From positions 1 through 64,000 of the forward strand of contig NZ_BJCL01000004.1 in assembly GCF_005403045.1 (NCBI RefSeq): 64,000 nt of DNA, written 5' to 3'. Below are positions 45,686 through 53,127 of the stretch, piece by piece. Under the pieces are notes generated by a model. The model saw only the letters and a list, made by a program, of their open reading frames with translations, had not been told where the DNA came from and searched no databases. Within the stretch, counting starts at the first letter, position 1. Every line of letters starts with the position of its first letter. The translations under genes were made by a program, and so were the position numbers. The DNA is from Pseudaquabacterium pictum. GTDB lineage: Bacteria; Pseudomonadota; Gammaproteobacteria; Burkholderiales; Burkholderiaceae_C.

Positions 45686-46467
45686 TGCGCACGCCAGCCA
45701 ACACCTTCAAGCAGGCACTGACCGCACCCGGTGCACGCATCGGCCTGTGGCTGGGGCTGGCCGACCCCTATGCGGCCGAGCTGTGCGCGACGGCAGGCTT
45801 CGACTGGCTGCTGATCGACGGCGAGCATGGCCCGAACGACCTGCGGTCGATGCTGGGCGCGCTGCAGGCGGTGGCACCCTATCCCTCGCACCCGGTGGTG
45901 CGCATCCCGCAGGGCGATGCGGTGCTGATCAAGCAGGTGCTGGAGATCGGCGCCACCACGCTGCTGGTGCCGATGGTGGAGACCGCCGCGCAGGCGCGTG
46001 ACCTGGTGCGGGCCACCCGCTACCCGCCGCAGGGCGTGCGCGGCGTGGGCAGCGGGCTGGCGCGCTCGTCGCGCTGGGGCGCACGCCCGGACTATCTGCA
46101 GCAGGCGAACGACAGCGTGTGCCTGCTGGTGCAGGTGGAGACCGCATCGGCACTGGCGCAGCTCGACGCCATCGCCGCGGTCGAGGGCGTCGACGGCGTG
46201 TTCATCGGGCCGGCCGACCTGTCGGCATCGATGGGGCACCTGGGCGACCCAGGCCATCCGGATGTCCAGCGGGCGATCGACAGCGCCATCGATCGCATCC
46301 TGGCCGCCGGCAAGGCGCCCGGGATCCTGGCGGTGGACGACGCCCTGGCGCGCCGTTACATCGGGATGGGCGTCCGCTTCGTGGCGGTCGGCGTCGAGGC
46401 CACCCTGCTGGCCCGCGCGGCACGCGCACTCGCCACGCGGTTCACGGCGGCTGGCGTGCCGCCCTGA
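45685..46467 (+). CDS. hpaI: 4-hydroxy-2-oxoheptanedioate aldolase
   Basis: A 260-residue class II pyruvate aldolase that splits 4-hydroxy-2-oxoheptanedioate into pyruvate and succinate semialdehyde, the last step of homoprotocatechuate meta-cleavage. Seen: [48 protein letters not shown] and the metal-site [19 protein letters not shown]. It is the last gene of the cluster. hpaF (the CHM isomerase) and the hpaBC monooxygenase are absent from the window. Confidence 0.94.
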   Translation: MRTPANTFKQALTAPGARIGLWLGLADPYAAELCATAGFDWLLIDGEHGPNDLRSMLGALQAVAPYPSHPVVRIPQGDAVLIKQVLEIGATTLLVPMVETAAQARDLVRATRYPPQGVRGVGSGLARSSRWGARPDYLQQANDSVCLLVQVETASALAQLDAIAAVEGVDGVFIGPADLSASMGHLGDPGHPDVQRAIDSAIDRILAAGKAPGILAVDDALARRYIGMGVRFVAVGVEATLLARAARALATRFTAAGVPP

Positions 46468-46495
46468 TCAGGCGGCCTGCAGGGCGGGCGGGCCA

Positions 46496-46513
46496 CCATC
46501 ACCGAACTGACAT
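46496..46513 (+). promoter_or_regulatory. Candidate Pho box upstream of the olsB-like gene
   Basis: CCATCAC-CGAA-CTGACAT: two 7-bp half-sites 11 bp apart. They match the PhoB consensus CTGTCAT/CTGTCAC at five and six of seven positions. A -10 at the usual ten-base distance is poor (TGGCGA). If active, transcription would start near 46536, favouring the acyltransferase starts at 46550 or 46559. Confidence 0.35.
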
Positions 46514-46522
46514 GCCGGGGTC

Positions 46523-47398
46523 ATGGCGAGGACACGGCGGCCGGCCAGCATGGCCGGCATGCAGAACCTCGCACCCGCGCAGACACGCCACCCCCACCCC
46601 AGCGCGCCAGCGGCGCAGGCCCACCGCAGCGCCCCACGCACCCCGGTGCCCGGGGCCGACAACCTGCGGCTGGAGGCCGTCTGGGCCTGCCATGCCGACG
46701 AGGTGCGCGAGGCCCAGCGCCTGCGGCACCGGATCTTTGCCGGCGAAATGGGCGCCCGCCTGCCGGTGCTGCCCGGCACGCCACCGGGTCTGGATGTCGA
46801 CACCTTCGACGCCCATTGCGAACACCTGCTGGTGCGCATCGCCGAGACGGCCGACAGCCCGGCCCGGGTGGTCGGCACCTACCGGGTGCTGACGGCCGCC
46901 GCCGCCCGCCGTGCCGGCGGCCTGTACAGCGACCAGGAGTTCGACCTCTCGGCCCTGGACGCGCTGCGCCCGCGCATCGCCGAACTGGGCCGCAGCTGCA
47001 CCGACCCCGCCTTCCGCCAGGGCGGCGTGATCCTGATGCTGTGGTCGGCGCTGGCCGACTTCATGGTGCGCAACCAGCTCGACCTGACGGTGGGCTGCGC
47101 CAGCGTGCCGATGGCCGACGGCGGCCACACCGCCGCCAGCCTGTGGCAGCAGCTGCGCCGCAGCCACCTGGCACCGGCGCCGCTGGTGGCCGTGCCGCGC
47201 CTGCCGCTGCCGGTGGACAGCCTGCGCGGCGACCTGCCGGTGGAAGCGCCGCCGCTGATCAAGGGCTACCTGAAGTGCGGCGGCCGGGTGCTGGGCGCAC
47301 CCGCCTGGGACCCCGATTTCCGCACCGCCGACCTGCCGATGATCATGGACCTGGCGGATCTGCCGGCGTCCTACCGCCGGCGCTTCCTGCCCAGCTGA
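46523..47398 (+). CDS. OlsB-like N-acyltransferase (ornithine lipid synthesis family)
   Basis: A 291-residue acyl-ACP-dependent N-acyltransferase of the GNAT/OlsB family. OlsB adds a 3-hydroxy-fatty acid to ornithine, making the phosphorus-free lyso-ornithine lipid. Seen: EVREAQRLRHRIFAGEMGARLP, THFDAHCEHLLVRI-like FDAHCEHLLVRIAE, VVGTYRVLT, LGRSCTDPAFRQGGVILMLWSALADFM, and PPLIKGYLKCGGRVLGAPAWDPDF, the usual OlsB C-terminus. OlsA is not nearby. The true start may be 46550 or 46559. In other bacteria OlsB is induced by phosphate starvation, consistent with the neighbouring genes. Confidence 0.85.
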   Translation: MARTRRPASMAGMQNLAPAQTRHPHPSAPAAQAHRSAPRTPVPGADNLRLEAVWACHADEVREAQRLRHRIFAGEMGARLPVLPGTPPGLDVDTFDAHCEHLLVRIAETADSPARVVGTYRVLTAAAARRAGGLYSDQEFDLSALDALRPRIAELGRSCTDPAFRQGGVILMLWSALADFMVRNQLDLTVGCASVPMADGGHTAASLWQQLRRSHLAPAPLVAVPRLPLPVDSLRGDLPVEAPPLIKGYLKCGGRVLGAPAWDPDFRTADLPMIMDLADLPASYRRRFLPS

Positions 47399-47435
47399 GG
47401 GGCAGGCGCCGCCGGCCGCAGCCCGCGGCAGCCGT

Positions 47436-48695
47436 TCAGGCGGCTTGACGGCGGCGCGCCGCCGCACCCACCAGGCCCAGGCCGCCCAGCAGCAGCGCCC
47501 AGGTGCCGGGCTCGGGCACGGCCGACACGCCCAGGTCCGGGTGGTCGGTGAAGAAGCCGTCCATGCCCAGCGCCACGAAGGCCTTCACCTGGCCGGCCAT
47601 GTCGCCGAAGGCCGCCGGGTCGGTGCTGCTGTCGAACTCGTTGGGCAGGAAGATGTTCTCGGCGCGGAAGGTCCAGCCATGCACCTCCAGGCCCAGGCTG
47701 TGGGCATCGGCCACCAGGGTGGTGGGCGTGCCCAGTTTGCCTGCCACCAGCGGGATCATCAGGTTGGTGTTGGCGCCCACGCCGTCGGCATAGGTGTCGA
47801 TGAACTGCAGGCCGGCGGCATTCAGCTTGGCCAGATCGGCGTAGGTGCGCGTGTCGCCGCTGACCGCGAAGTCATAGGGCCGGCCACCACTGCTCAGCAG
47901 CTGGGCGATGCGGATGTCGGTGATGCTGTTGACGTACTGCAGGTTGCCCACCTCGAACGACTGGATGTAGACCGGCGCGCTGGCGGTGTTGCCGTAGTTG
48001 GCATGCAGGATCGAGACCAGCTTGTCCTCCATGCGCTGCACGCCATTGGCCTGGGCCACCGCGGCAAAGTAGGTGGGGTGCTTGGTCTCGGGGTAGATGC
48101 CGATGGTGCGGCCCAGCGTGGCCGAGCGCGCCTTGGCCAGGTCGATCACCTCCTGCAGCGTCGGGATGCGGTCCTGGTCGTTGTAGGCGTTGTTGCCGGT
48201 GCGCAGATCGCGCAGACGCTCCTGCGCAAAGATGTCGGTACGGATCTCGGCGGCGGTGAAGTCCTCGACCCACCAGCCGCCCACCTTCTGGCCGTCCAGC
48301 GTCTTCACCTGCAGGCGGCCGGCGTACTGCGGCAGCTGCCAGACATTGGTGCTGGTGTCGGTGCGGTTCAGCTCGGGCGCGCCGTTCACATACTTGATGC
48401 TGCCGTCCGCGTTGAGGTTGACCCGCGCCAGCATCGGCTCATGCCGGGCCAGCAGCTCGCCGTCCTTGGTCATCACCAGGTCGGGCTCGATGAAGTGGGC
48501 GCCCTGGCGGATGGCCAGGTCGTAGGCGGCCAGGGTGTGCTCGGGCCGGTAGCCCGAGGCCCCGCGGTGGCCGATGACGATGGGCGCGGCGCCCGACAGG
48601 GTGTTCCAGCCGGCGGCAGCCGCCGGTGCGCTGGCGCCCAGGCCGGCGGCGGCCAGCGCGGCGCTGGCCAGCAGGGTGGGAAGGAAGTTGTGCAT
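47436..48695 (-). CDS. PEP-CTERM glycerophosphodiester phosphodiesterase
   Basis: A 419-residue secreted GDPD-family enzyme that splits glycerophosphodiesters to glycerol 3-phosphate and alcohols. The signal peptide ends near APAAAA. Catalytic motifs: IGHRGASGYRPEHTLAAYDLAI, FIEPDLVMTKDGELLARHEP and the late HGWTFRAEN. The C-terminus VPEPGTWALLLGGLGLVGAAARRR is a PEP-CTERM sorting signal, so the enzyme is handled by an exosortase and likely kept in the cell-surface/extracellular matrix. GAGGAC precedes the ATG. It follows the phytase-like gene by 28 bases on one transcript. Confidence 0.92.
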   Translation of the reverse strand: MHNFLPTLLASAALAAAGLGASAPAAAAGWNTLSGAAPIVIGHRGASGYRPEHTLAAYDLAIRQGAHFIEPDLVMTKDGELLARHEPMLARVNLNADGSIKYVNGAPELNRTDTSTNVWQLPQYAGRLQVKTLDGQKVGGWWVEDFTAAEIRTDIFAQERLRDLRTGNNAYNDQDRIPTLQEVIDLAKARSATLGRTIGIYPETKHPTYFAAVAQANGVQRMEDKLVSILHANYGNTASAPVYIQSFEVGNLQYVNSITDIRIAQLLSSGGRPYDFAVSGDTRTYADLAKLNAAGLQFIDTYADGVGANTNLMIPLVAGKLGTPTTLVADAHSLGLEVHGWTFRAENIFLPNEFDSSTDPAAFGDMAGQVKAFVALGMDGFFTDHPDLGVSAVPEPGTWALLLGGLGLVGAAARRRQAA

Positions 48696-48723
48696 GGTGG
48701 GGGTCCTCGGGATGTTGATGGGT

Positions 48724-50079
48724 TCAGGTGCTGCGACGGCGGGCCAGCGCACCCACGGCCAGCAGGCCGGCGGCCATCAGGGCCCAGGTGCCGGGCTCGG
48801 GGATGGGCGCGGTCAGGCTGATCTTCAGGAACTCGGTGTTGTCCGACTGCAGGTTGCGGCCGCCACCGCCGGGGAAGTTGTTGTCGTTGACCACCAGCAG
48901 GGTCTGGCTGTCGAGGATCAGCACGTCCTCGATGGTGACGTAGGGGAAGGTGAAGGTGGTGCTGCCGTCGCCGTTCAGGTCGTCGGGGTCGGCGATGTTC
49001 ATCAGATCGACCAGCTCGGTCTTCTTCGCAAAGCCGTCGGCATCCTTCTGGCTGCTGTCGATCAGGAAGATCTTCTTGAACGGCGTGCCGCTGGTGGCGG
49101 TGCCGCCGTTACGCTCGATCACCACGAAGCGGTGGTCGTCGATGGCGGTCATGTCGCCGATGTTGGTGCCCAGGGTGTCGAGCTTGTAGCCGAACCAGCT
49201 GCCGTCGAAGGACTCGCTGGCCAGATCGAAGGATTGCACCAGCAGGCGCTTCTGGTCGGTGTCGGAGCTGACAGGCCGCTCCAGCAGGGTGTGCAGCTTG
49301 GTGCCGCTGGCGTTCAGCGCCATGCCCTCGAAGCCGCCCGAGCCGGGCAGGTTGTTGGCGCCGGTGGGCATCGGGTTGGACGGCGACTGCACCCAGGGGT
49401 TGGCATCCAGGCCCAGCACATTGGGCGTGCGGAACACCTTCTGCACCGTGCCGCTGGCATCGGCCTTCACCAGGAAGGGGCCGAACTCCTCGCCGAACCA
49501 CAGGTTGCCGCTGCGGTCGCGGCGCACCGACTCGATGTCCAGGTCACCGCCGGTCAGCAGCCGGCCCTGGGTGATGGCCGCATCCACCGCGATGGCGCTG
49601 CCCGGGTAGTTGGCGCCGTCGGCCACGATGCCGAAGGGCATCCTGCGCTGGGCGTCGTTGAGGGTGATGCGGCTGGCCGCGGTGTAGCCGGGCAGCACAG
49701 CGCCGGTCTGGAAGTCAGCGGCGGCCACCGACCTGCCGGCCCAGTCCACCTGCACCGCGTACATGCGCAGCAATGCGTCGGCCGAGTTGCCCTTGGCGCC
49801 GAAACCGTTGTCCACCAGCATCTGGAAGCTGCCGTTCGCGCCCTGCAGCACGCCCGAGAAACCCTGCACCGGCTGCTTGCCGATGTACGGCGGGTTGTTG
49901 GCGGGGCTGTTGGCGTTGCTGAAGGCGAACTGGCCGGAGGTGGGCCCGTCGCTGAAGGTGGCGGCGGGCAGCAGGGCCCAACCGGTCAGGGTGTTGGCGG
50001 CTGCGGGGGCCACGGCGGCGGCCGCGGCAGCGGCCAGGGCCAGCAGGCGGAAGCGGCCGGCCAGGGTGGAAGCGGTCAT
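48724..50079 (-). CDS. PEP-CTERM esterase-like phytase-family protein
   Basis: A 451-residue secreted beta-propeller-like protein of the 'esterase-like activity of phytase' family. Seen: a signal peptide ending near APAAA, GFSGVLQGANGSFQMLVDNGFG, DLDIESVRRDRSGNLWFGEEFGPFLVKAD, GFEGMALNASGTKLHTLLE and YVTIEDVLILDSQTLLVVNDNNFPGGGGR. The C-terminus IPEPGTWALMAAGLLAVGALARRR is a PEP-CTERM signal. GAGGAGA lies before the ATG. It leads an operon with the GDPD gene and has a good Pho-box-like repeat upstream. A phosphate-releasing role is plausible from family and partner, not proven. Confidence 0.88.
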   Translation of the reverse strand: MTASTLAGRFRLLALAAAAAAAVAPAAANTLTGWALLPAATFSDGPTSGQFAFSNANSPANNPPYIGKQPVQGFSGVLQGANGSFQMLVDNGFGAKGNSADALLRMYAVQVDWAGRSVAAADFQTGAVLPGYTAASRITLNDAQRRMPFGIVADGANYPGSAIAVDAAITQGRLLTGGDLDIESVRRDRSGNLWFGEEFGPFLVKADASGTVQKVFRTPNVLGLDANPWVQSPSNPMPTGANNLPGSGGFEGMALNASGTKLHTLLERPVSSDTDQKRLLVQSFDLASESFDGSWFGYKLDTLGTNIGDMTAIDDHRFVVIERNGGTATSGTPFKKIFLIDSSQKDADGFAKKTELVDLMNIADPDDLNGDGSTTFTFPYVTIEDVLILDSQTLLVVNDNNFPGGGGRNLQSDNTEFLKISLTAPIPEPGTWALMAAGLLAVGALARRRST

Positions 50080-50118
50080 CGGGTGTTCTCCTCGGGGACA
50101 GGGTTGTGATCGGTGGCA

Positions 50119-50136
50119 CCTGCGTGGCCACGCAGG
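50119..50136. repeat. Perfect 18-bp palindrome in the phytase/GDPD leader
   Basis: CCTGCGTGG followed directly by CCACGCAGG, between the candidate Pho promoter and the phytase-like ATG. It could be a second operator or, as RNA, a leader hairpin. No T-tract follows on either strand. Confidence 0.5.
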
Positions 50137-50162
50137 CATGCCGCTGATCCTGCCCGTTGGGT

Positions 50163-50180
50163 GCGACAGTCCGATGAAAG
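50163..50180 (-). promoter_or_regulatory. Candidate Pho box of the phytase/GDPD operon
   Basis: On the minus strand CTTTCAT-CGGA-CTGTCGC. The half-sites match CTGTCAT at six and five of seven positions with the standard four-base spacer. Ten bases downstream is CAGGAT (three of six with TATAAT). It lies between the phosphoesterase stop codon (50183) and the phytase-like gene (start 50079). Confidence 0.5.
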
Positions 50181-50182
50181 AC

Positions 50183-51076
50183 TCAAGTCAGGCGACGGGC
50201 CAGCGCCGGCGGGGCGTGCACGGGCTCCAGCGCCTCGGGCTCCTCGGCTGCATCGGCCCCGGCAGTCTGCCGGGAGGGCAGCTGCACCGCGCGCTGCGCC
50301 GACCAGTCGGCGATCTCCAGCCGGCCGTCGTGGTGTTCCACCAGCGCGGTGAGGCTCTCGACCCAGTCGCCGTCGTTGCAGTACAGCACGCCCTCCACCT
50401 CGCGGATCTCGGCATGGTGGATGTGGCCGCACACCACACCATGCAGGCCGCGCTGGCGCGCCTCGCGCGCCACGGCGGCCTCGAAGTCACCGATGTAGCT
50501 GACCGCCCGCTTGACCTTGCCCTTCAGGTACTTCGACAGGCTCCAGTACGGCAGGCCCAGGCGGGCCCGCGCGCGGTTGAACCAGCTGTTGACCTGCAGC
50601 GTGCGCTCATAGGCCCAGTCGCCCACATGGGCCAGCCACTTGGCGCACTGGATCACGCCGTCGAAGTGGTCGCCGTGCGTCACCCACAGCCGGCGGCCGT
50701 CGGCGGTGGTGTGCACCGCCTCGTCGACCACGTCGACACCACCGAAGTTGTGCTCCACATAGCGCCGCGCGAACTCGTCGTGGTTGCCCGGTACGAAGAC
50801 CACCCGCGTGCCCTTGCGCGCCTTGCGCAGGATCTTCTGCACCACGTCGTTGTGCGACTGCGGCCAGTACCAGCTGCGCCGCAGCTGCCAGCCGTCGATG
50901 ATGTCGCCCACCAGGTACAGCGTCTCGCAGTCCACCTGGCGCAGGAAGTCGAGCAGGGCGCGCGCCTGGCAGCCGGGCGTGCCCAGGTGCAGGTCGGAGA
51001 TCCAGACGGTGCGCACCCGCAGGCTGGCGCCGTCATCCAGGGGGTGTTCTGGCACGGTGCAGTGCGGTGGATGCAT
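50183..51076 (-). CDS. PlcP-like metallophosphoesterase (phospholipase C type)
   Basis: A 297-residue calcineurin-like phosphoesterase. Metal motifs: WISDLHLGTPGC, LVGDIIDGWQLRR, VPGNHDEFARRY, WVTHGDHFDG and VVCGHIHHAEIRE. Proteins of this type are usually labelled UDP-2,3-diacylglucosamine hydrolase, but the ~300-residue group next to a GT4 glycosyltransferase includes PlcP, which removes phospholipid head groups to diacylglycerol under phosphate starvation in rhizobia and marine bacteria. Its start lies 44 bases inside the glycosyltransferase gene, so the two are co-translated. I favour PlcP over LpxH on context; LpxH cannot be excluded. Confidence 0.85.
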   Translation of the reverse strand: MHPPHCTVPEHPLDDGASLRVRTVWISDLHLGTPGCQARALLDFLRQVDCETLYLVGDIIDGWQLRRSWYWPQSHNDVVQKILRKARKGTRVVFVPGNHDEFARRYVEHNFGGVDVVDEAVHTTADGRRLWVTHGDHFDGVIQCAKWLAHVGDWAYERTLQVNSWFNRARARLGLPYWSLSKYLKGKVKRAVSYIGDFEAAVAREARQRGLHGVVCGHIHHAEIREVEGVLYCNDGDWVESLTALVEHHDGRLEIADWSAQRAVQLPSRQTAGADAAEEPEALEPVHAPPALARRLT

Positions 51077-52301
51077 GGACTGCCATGGTGCTGGCGTCCG
51101 ATGACAGGGGCAGGACGGTTGGATGACGGTTCAGCGCCGCGCGCATCAGCCCGTCCACCTGGGCCACCACCTGCTCCCACTGGCAGCCCAGCGTGGTCTG
51201 GCGGGCGCTGGCACCCCAGATGCCCGCCCGGTGGGCATCGGCCACCAGGTCGGCAGCCAGGGCCACGAAGCCGGCGGCGTCGCCCAGCCGGGCCAGCAGG
51301 CCGTTGTGGCCGCTGCGGATCAGCTGGCCGGCGGCGGCATGGTCGTAGGCCAGCACCGGCAGGCCGCTGGCCATGGCCTCGGGCACCACATTGCCGAAGG
51401 TCTCGGTCATGCTCGGGAAGACGAAGGCATCGGCGGAGGCGTAGTGCGCCGCCAGGTCGCTGCCGCTGCGCATGCCGGCGAACACCGCATCCGGGCAGCG
51501 TGCCTGCAGCGCGGCGCGCTCCGGGCCATCGCCCACCAGCAGCAGCCGGCTGTCGGGCCGCACCCGGCGCACCGCGTCGAAGGCCTGCAGCAGCAGACCC
51601 AGGTTCTTCTCGGCTGCCAGCCGGCCCACATGGGCCACCACGCAGGTGTCGGGGCCGGCGCCCCAGGACGCGCGCAGCGCCGTGCTGCGCTGGGCCGGGC
51701 CGAACTGGGCGGTGTCCACGCCGCGGGCCACCACGCTGACGTTCTCGAAACCCGCGCGCATGAGCGCCCGCTGCAGCACGGGCGTGGGCACCATCGTGGC
51801 CTGGGTGCGGTTGTGGAAGTGGCGCAGGTAGGCCAGGATCGGCCGCTCCAGCCAGCCGATGCCGTAGTGCTGGCTGTACGCCTGGAAGTTGGTGCGGAAG
51901 TCCGAGGTCACCGGCAGCCCCAGCTGCCGCGCCGCCCGCAGGGCCGACCAGCCCAACGGCCCCTCGGTGGCGATGTGCACCAGATCGGGCCGCTGCTGCT
52001 GCCACCGCGCCCGCAGCACGCCGGTGGCCGGCAGGCCCATGGTCAGCTGCGGATAGCGCGGGATGGGCAGGCCGGGCAGCTGCAGCTCGTCCAGCAGGCC
52101 GCTCGCCTGGCTGTCTGGCGGCGCGTCAAGCCGCGGGCGTGGGCGCACCAGCTGCAGCCGGTGGCCACGCGCCTGCAGGCCCCGCACCAGGCGGGCCACC
52201 GTCAGCGCAACGCCATTGACCTCGGGTGGATAGGTTTCCGTCACCACGGCGATGTGCAGCGGTGGCAGCCCGGGTGGATCGCCGCAGTGGGCAGGTTGCA
52301 T
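51033..52301 (-). CDS. Agt-like GT4 lipid glycosyltransferase
   Basis: A 422-residue family-4 glycosyltransferase. Seen: the N-domain HIAVVTETYPPEVNGVALTVARLVRGLQARGH, DLVHIATEGPLGWSALRAAR, and the C-domain VAHVGRLAAEKNLGLLLQAF, SRLLLVGDGPERAAL, FVFPSMTETFGNVVPEAMASGLPVLAYD with the EX7E nucleotide-sugar motif. This resembles Agt of phosphate-starved bacteria, which glycosylates the diacylglycerol released by PlcP. It overlaps the PlcP-like gene by 44 bases. ATG 52301 or 52307 are both possible. It has no signal peptide and is probably peripheral on the inner face of the membrane. Confidence 0.87.
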   Translation of the reverse strand: MQPAHCGDPPGLPPLHIAVVTETYPPEVNGVALTVARLVRGLQARGHRLQLVRPRPRLDAPPDSQASGLLDELQLPGLPIPRYPQLTMGLPATGVLRARWQQQRPDLVHIATEGPLGWSALRAARQLGLPVTSDFRTNFQAYSQHYGIGWLERPILAYLRHFHNRTQATMVPTPVLQRALMRAGFENVSVVARGVDTAQFGPAQRSTALRASWGAGPDTCVVAHVGRLAAEKNLGLLLQAFDAVRRVRPDSRLLLVGDGPERAALQARCPDAVFAGMRSGSDLAAHYASADAFVFPSMTETFGNVVPEAMASGLPVLAYDHAAAGQLIRSGHNGLLARLGDAAGFVALAADLVADAHRAGIWGASARQTTLGCQWEQVVAQVDGLMRAALNRHPTVLPLSSDASTMAVHASTALHRARTPPG

Positions 52302-52328
52302 GGCCATGGCCCATGCTGGCAGCCGCCG

Positions 52329-52346
52329 GCAACAGTTTGATGACGT
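52329..52346 (-). promoter_or_regulatory. Candidate Pho box upstream of the agt-plcP pair
   Basis: On the minus strand ACGTCAT-CAAA-CTGTTGC matches the 18-bp E. coli consensus (CTGTCATAAA then CTGTCAT) at 12 positions, including the core TCAT and AAACTGT. It is 28 bases from the glycosyltransferase start, so a promoter here would leave almost no leader; this weakens the call. Confidence 0.35.
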
Positions 52347-52503
52347 GGCGGCAGGCGCACTGCCATCGGCCCGACACGGCACCGTCACCACCGCTTCATC
52401 ACCCGGCGCCAGCATGCGCCCCGCGGGCCTGGCCCGCACGCCCGGCCACACACCCGATGTGCGCCAGGCGGCCCCTCCACCGAACCCCCAATGGACGGCA
52501 CGC

Positions 52504-53121
52504 ATGACCACCTTCGGCGACGCATTGCGCCAGCAGCGCTGGGACGACCACCGCTACTACCACCACAGCCGCATCAACCAGACGCTGCACCTGGTCAGCG
52601 CCATCAGCTTCGTCATCGCCTACGGCGTGCTGTTCGTCGACCCGCCACTGGCCGCGCTGATCGGCTGGCTGGTGTCGATGACCACCCGCCAGAGCGGCCA
52701 CTTCTTCTTCGAGCCCACCGGCTACGACCATGTCAACCAGGCCACGCATGCGCACAAGGAGGCGATCAAGGTGGGCTACAACCTGCGCCGCAAGGTGGTG
52801 CTGCTGGCGGTGTGGGCCGCGGCGCCGCTGGCCGTGGCACTGCAGCCCGGCCTTTGGGGCCTGCTGACGCCGCACACCGACTTCGCCGGGTATGCCCGCA
52901 ACGTGGGCTGGATCTGGCTGTGGCTGGGCGTGGCCGGCCTGGTGTTCCGCACGCTGCACCTGTTCATCCTGAGCGGCGTGCAGACCGGCCTGGTGTGGGC
53001 CACCAAGATCCTGACCGATCCGTTCCACGACATCTGGCTGTACCACCGCGCGCCGCTGCACCTGCTGCGCGGTGAATTGATCGACCCGATGCACCACGCG
53101 GCCGCGGGCCGCGGGCACTGA
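52504..53121 (+). CDS. Integral membrane protein, possibly Mpo1/DUF962-like
   Basis: A 205-residue protein with about four hydrophobic helices: LVSAISFVIAYGVLFV, LAALIGWLVSM, VVLLAVWAAAPLAVAL and WIWLWLGVAGLVFRTLHLFIL. Conserved-looking His/Asn residues flank the first helix (YHHSRINQTLHLV) and appear in GHFFFEPTGYDHVNQATHAHKEA. That arrangement recalls the DUF962/Mpo1 fatty-acid dioxygenases, but I cannot confirm membership. It is divergent from the glycosyltransferase and convergent, seven bases apart, with the aminotransferase. A role in lipid modification would suit the neighbours. Confidence 0.7.
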   Translation: MTTFGDALRQQRWDDHRYYHHSRINQTLHLVSAISFVIAYGVLFVDPPLAALIGWLVSMTTRQSGHFFFEPTGYDHVNQATHAHKEAIKVGYNLRRKVVLLAVWAAAPLAVALQPGLWGLLTPHTDFAGYARNVGWIWLWLGVAGLVFRTLHLFILSGVQTGLVWATKILTDPFHDIWLYHRAPLHLLRGELIDPMHHAAAGRGH

Positions 53122-53127
53122 GGGCTG

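Noticed and set aside
50183-51076. LpxH (UDP-2,3-diacylglucosamine diphosphatase) as the name for the phosphoesterase
   Set aside because: LpxH is usually about 240 residues and stands alone in lipid A context. Here the ~300-residue length and overlap with a GT4 glycosyltransferase favour PlcP. Kept as an alternative only.
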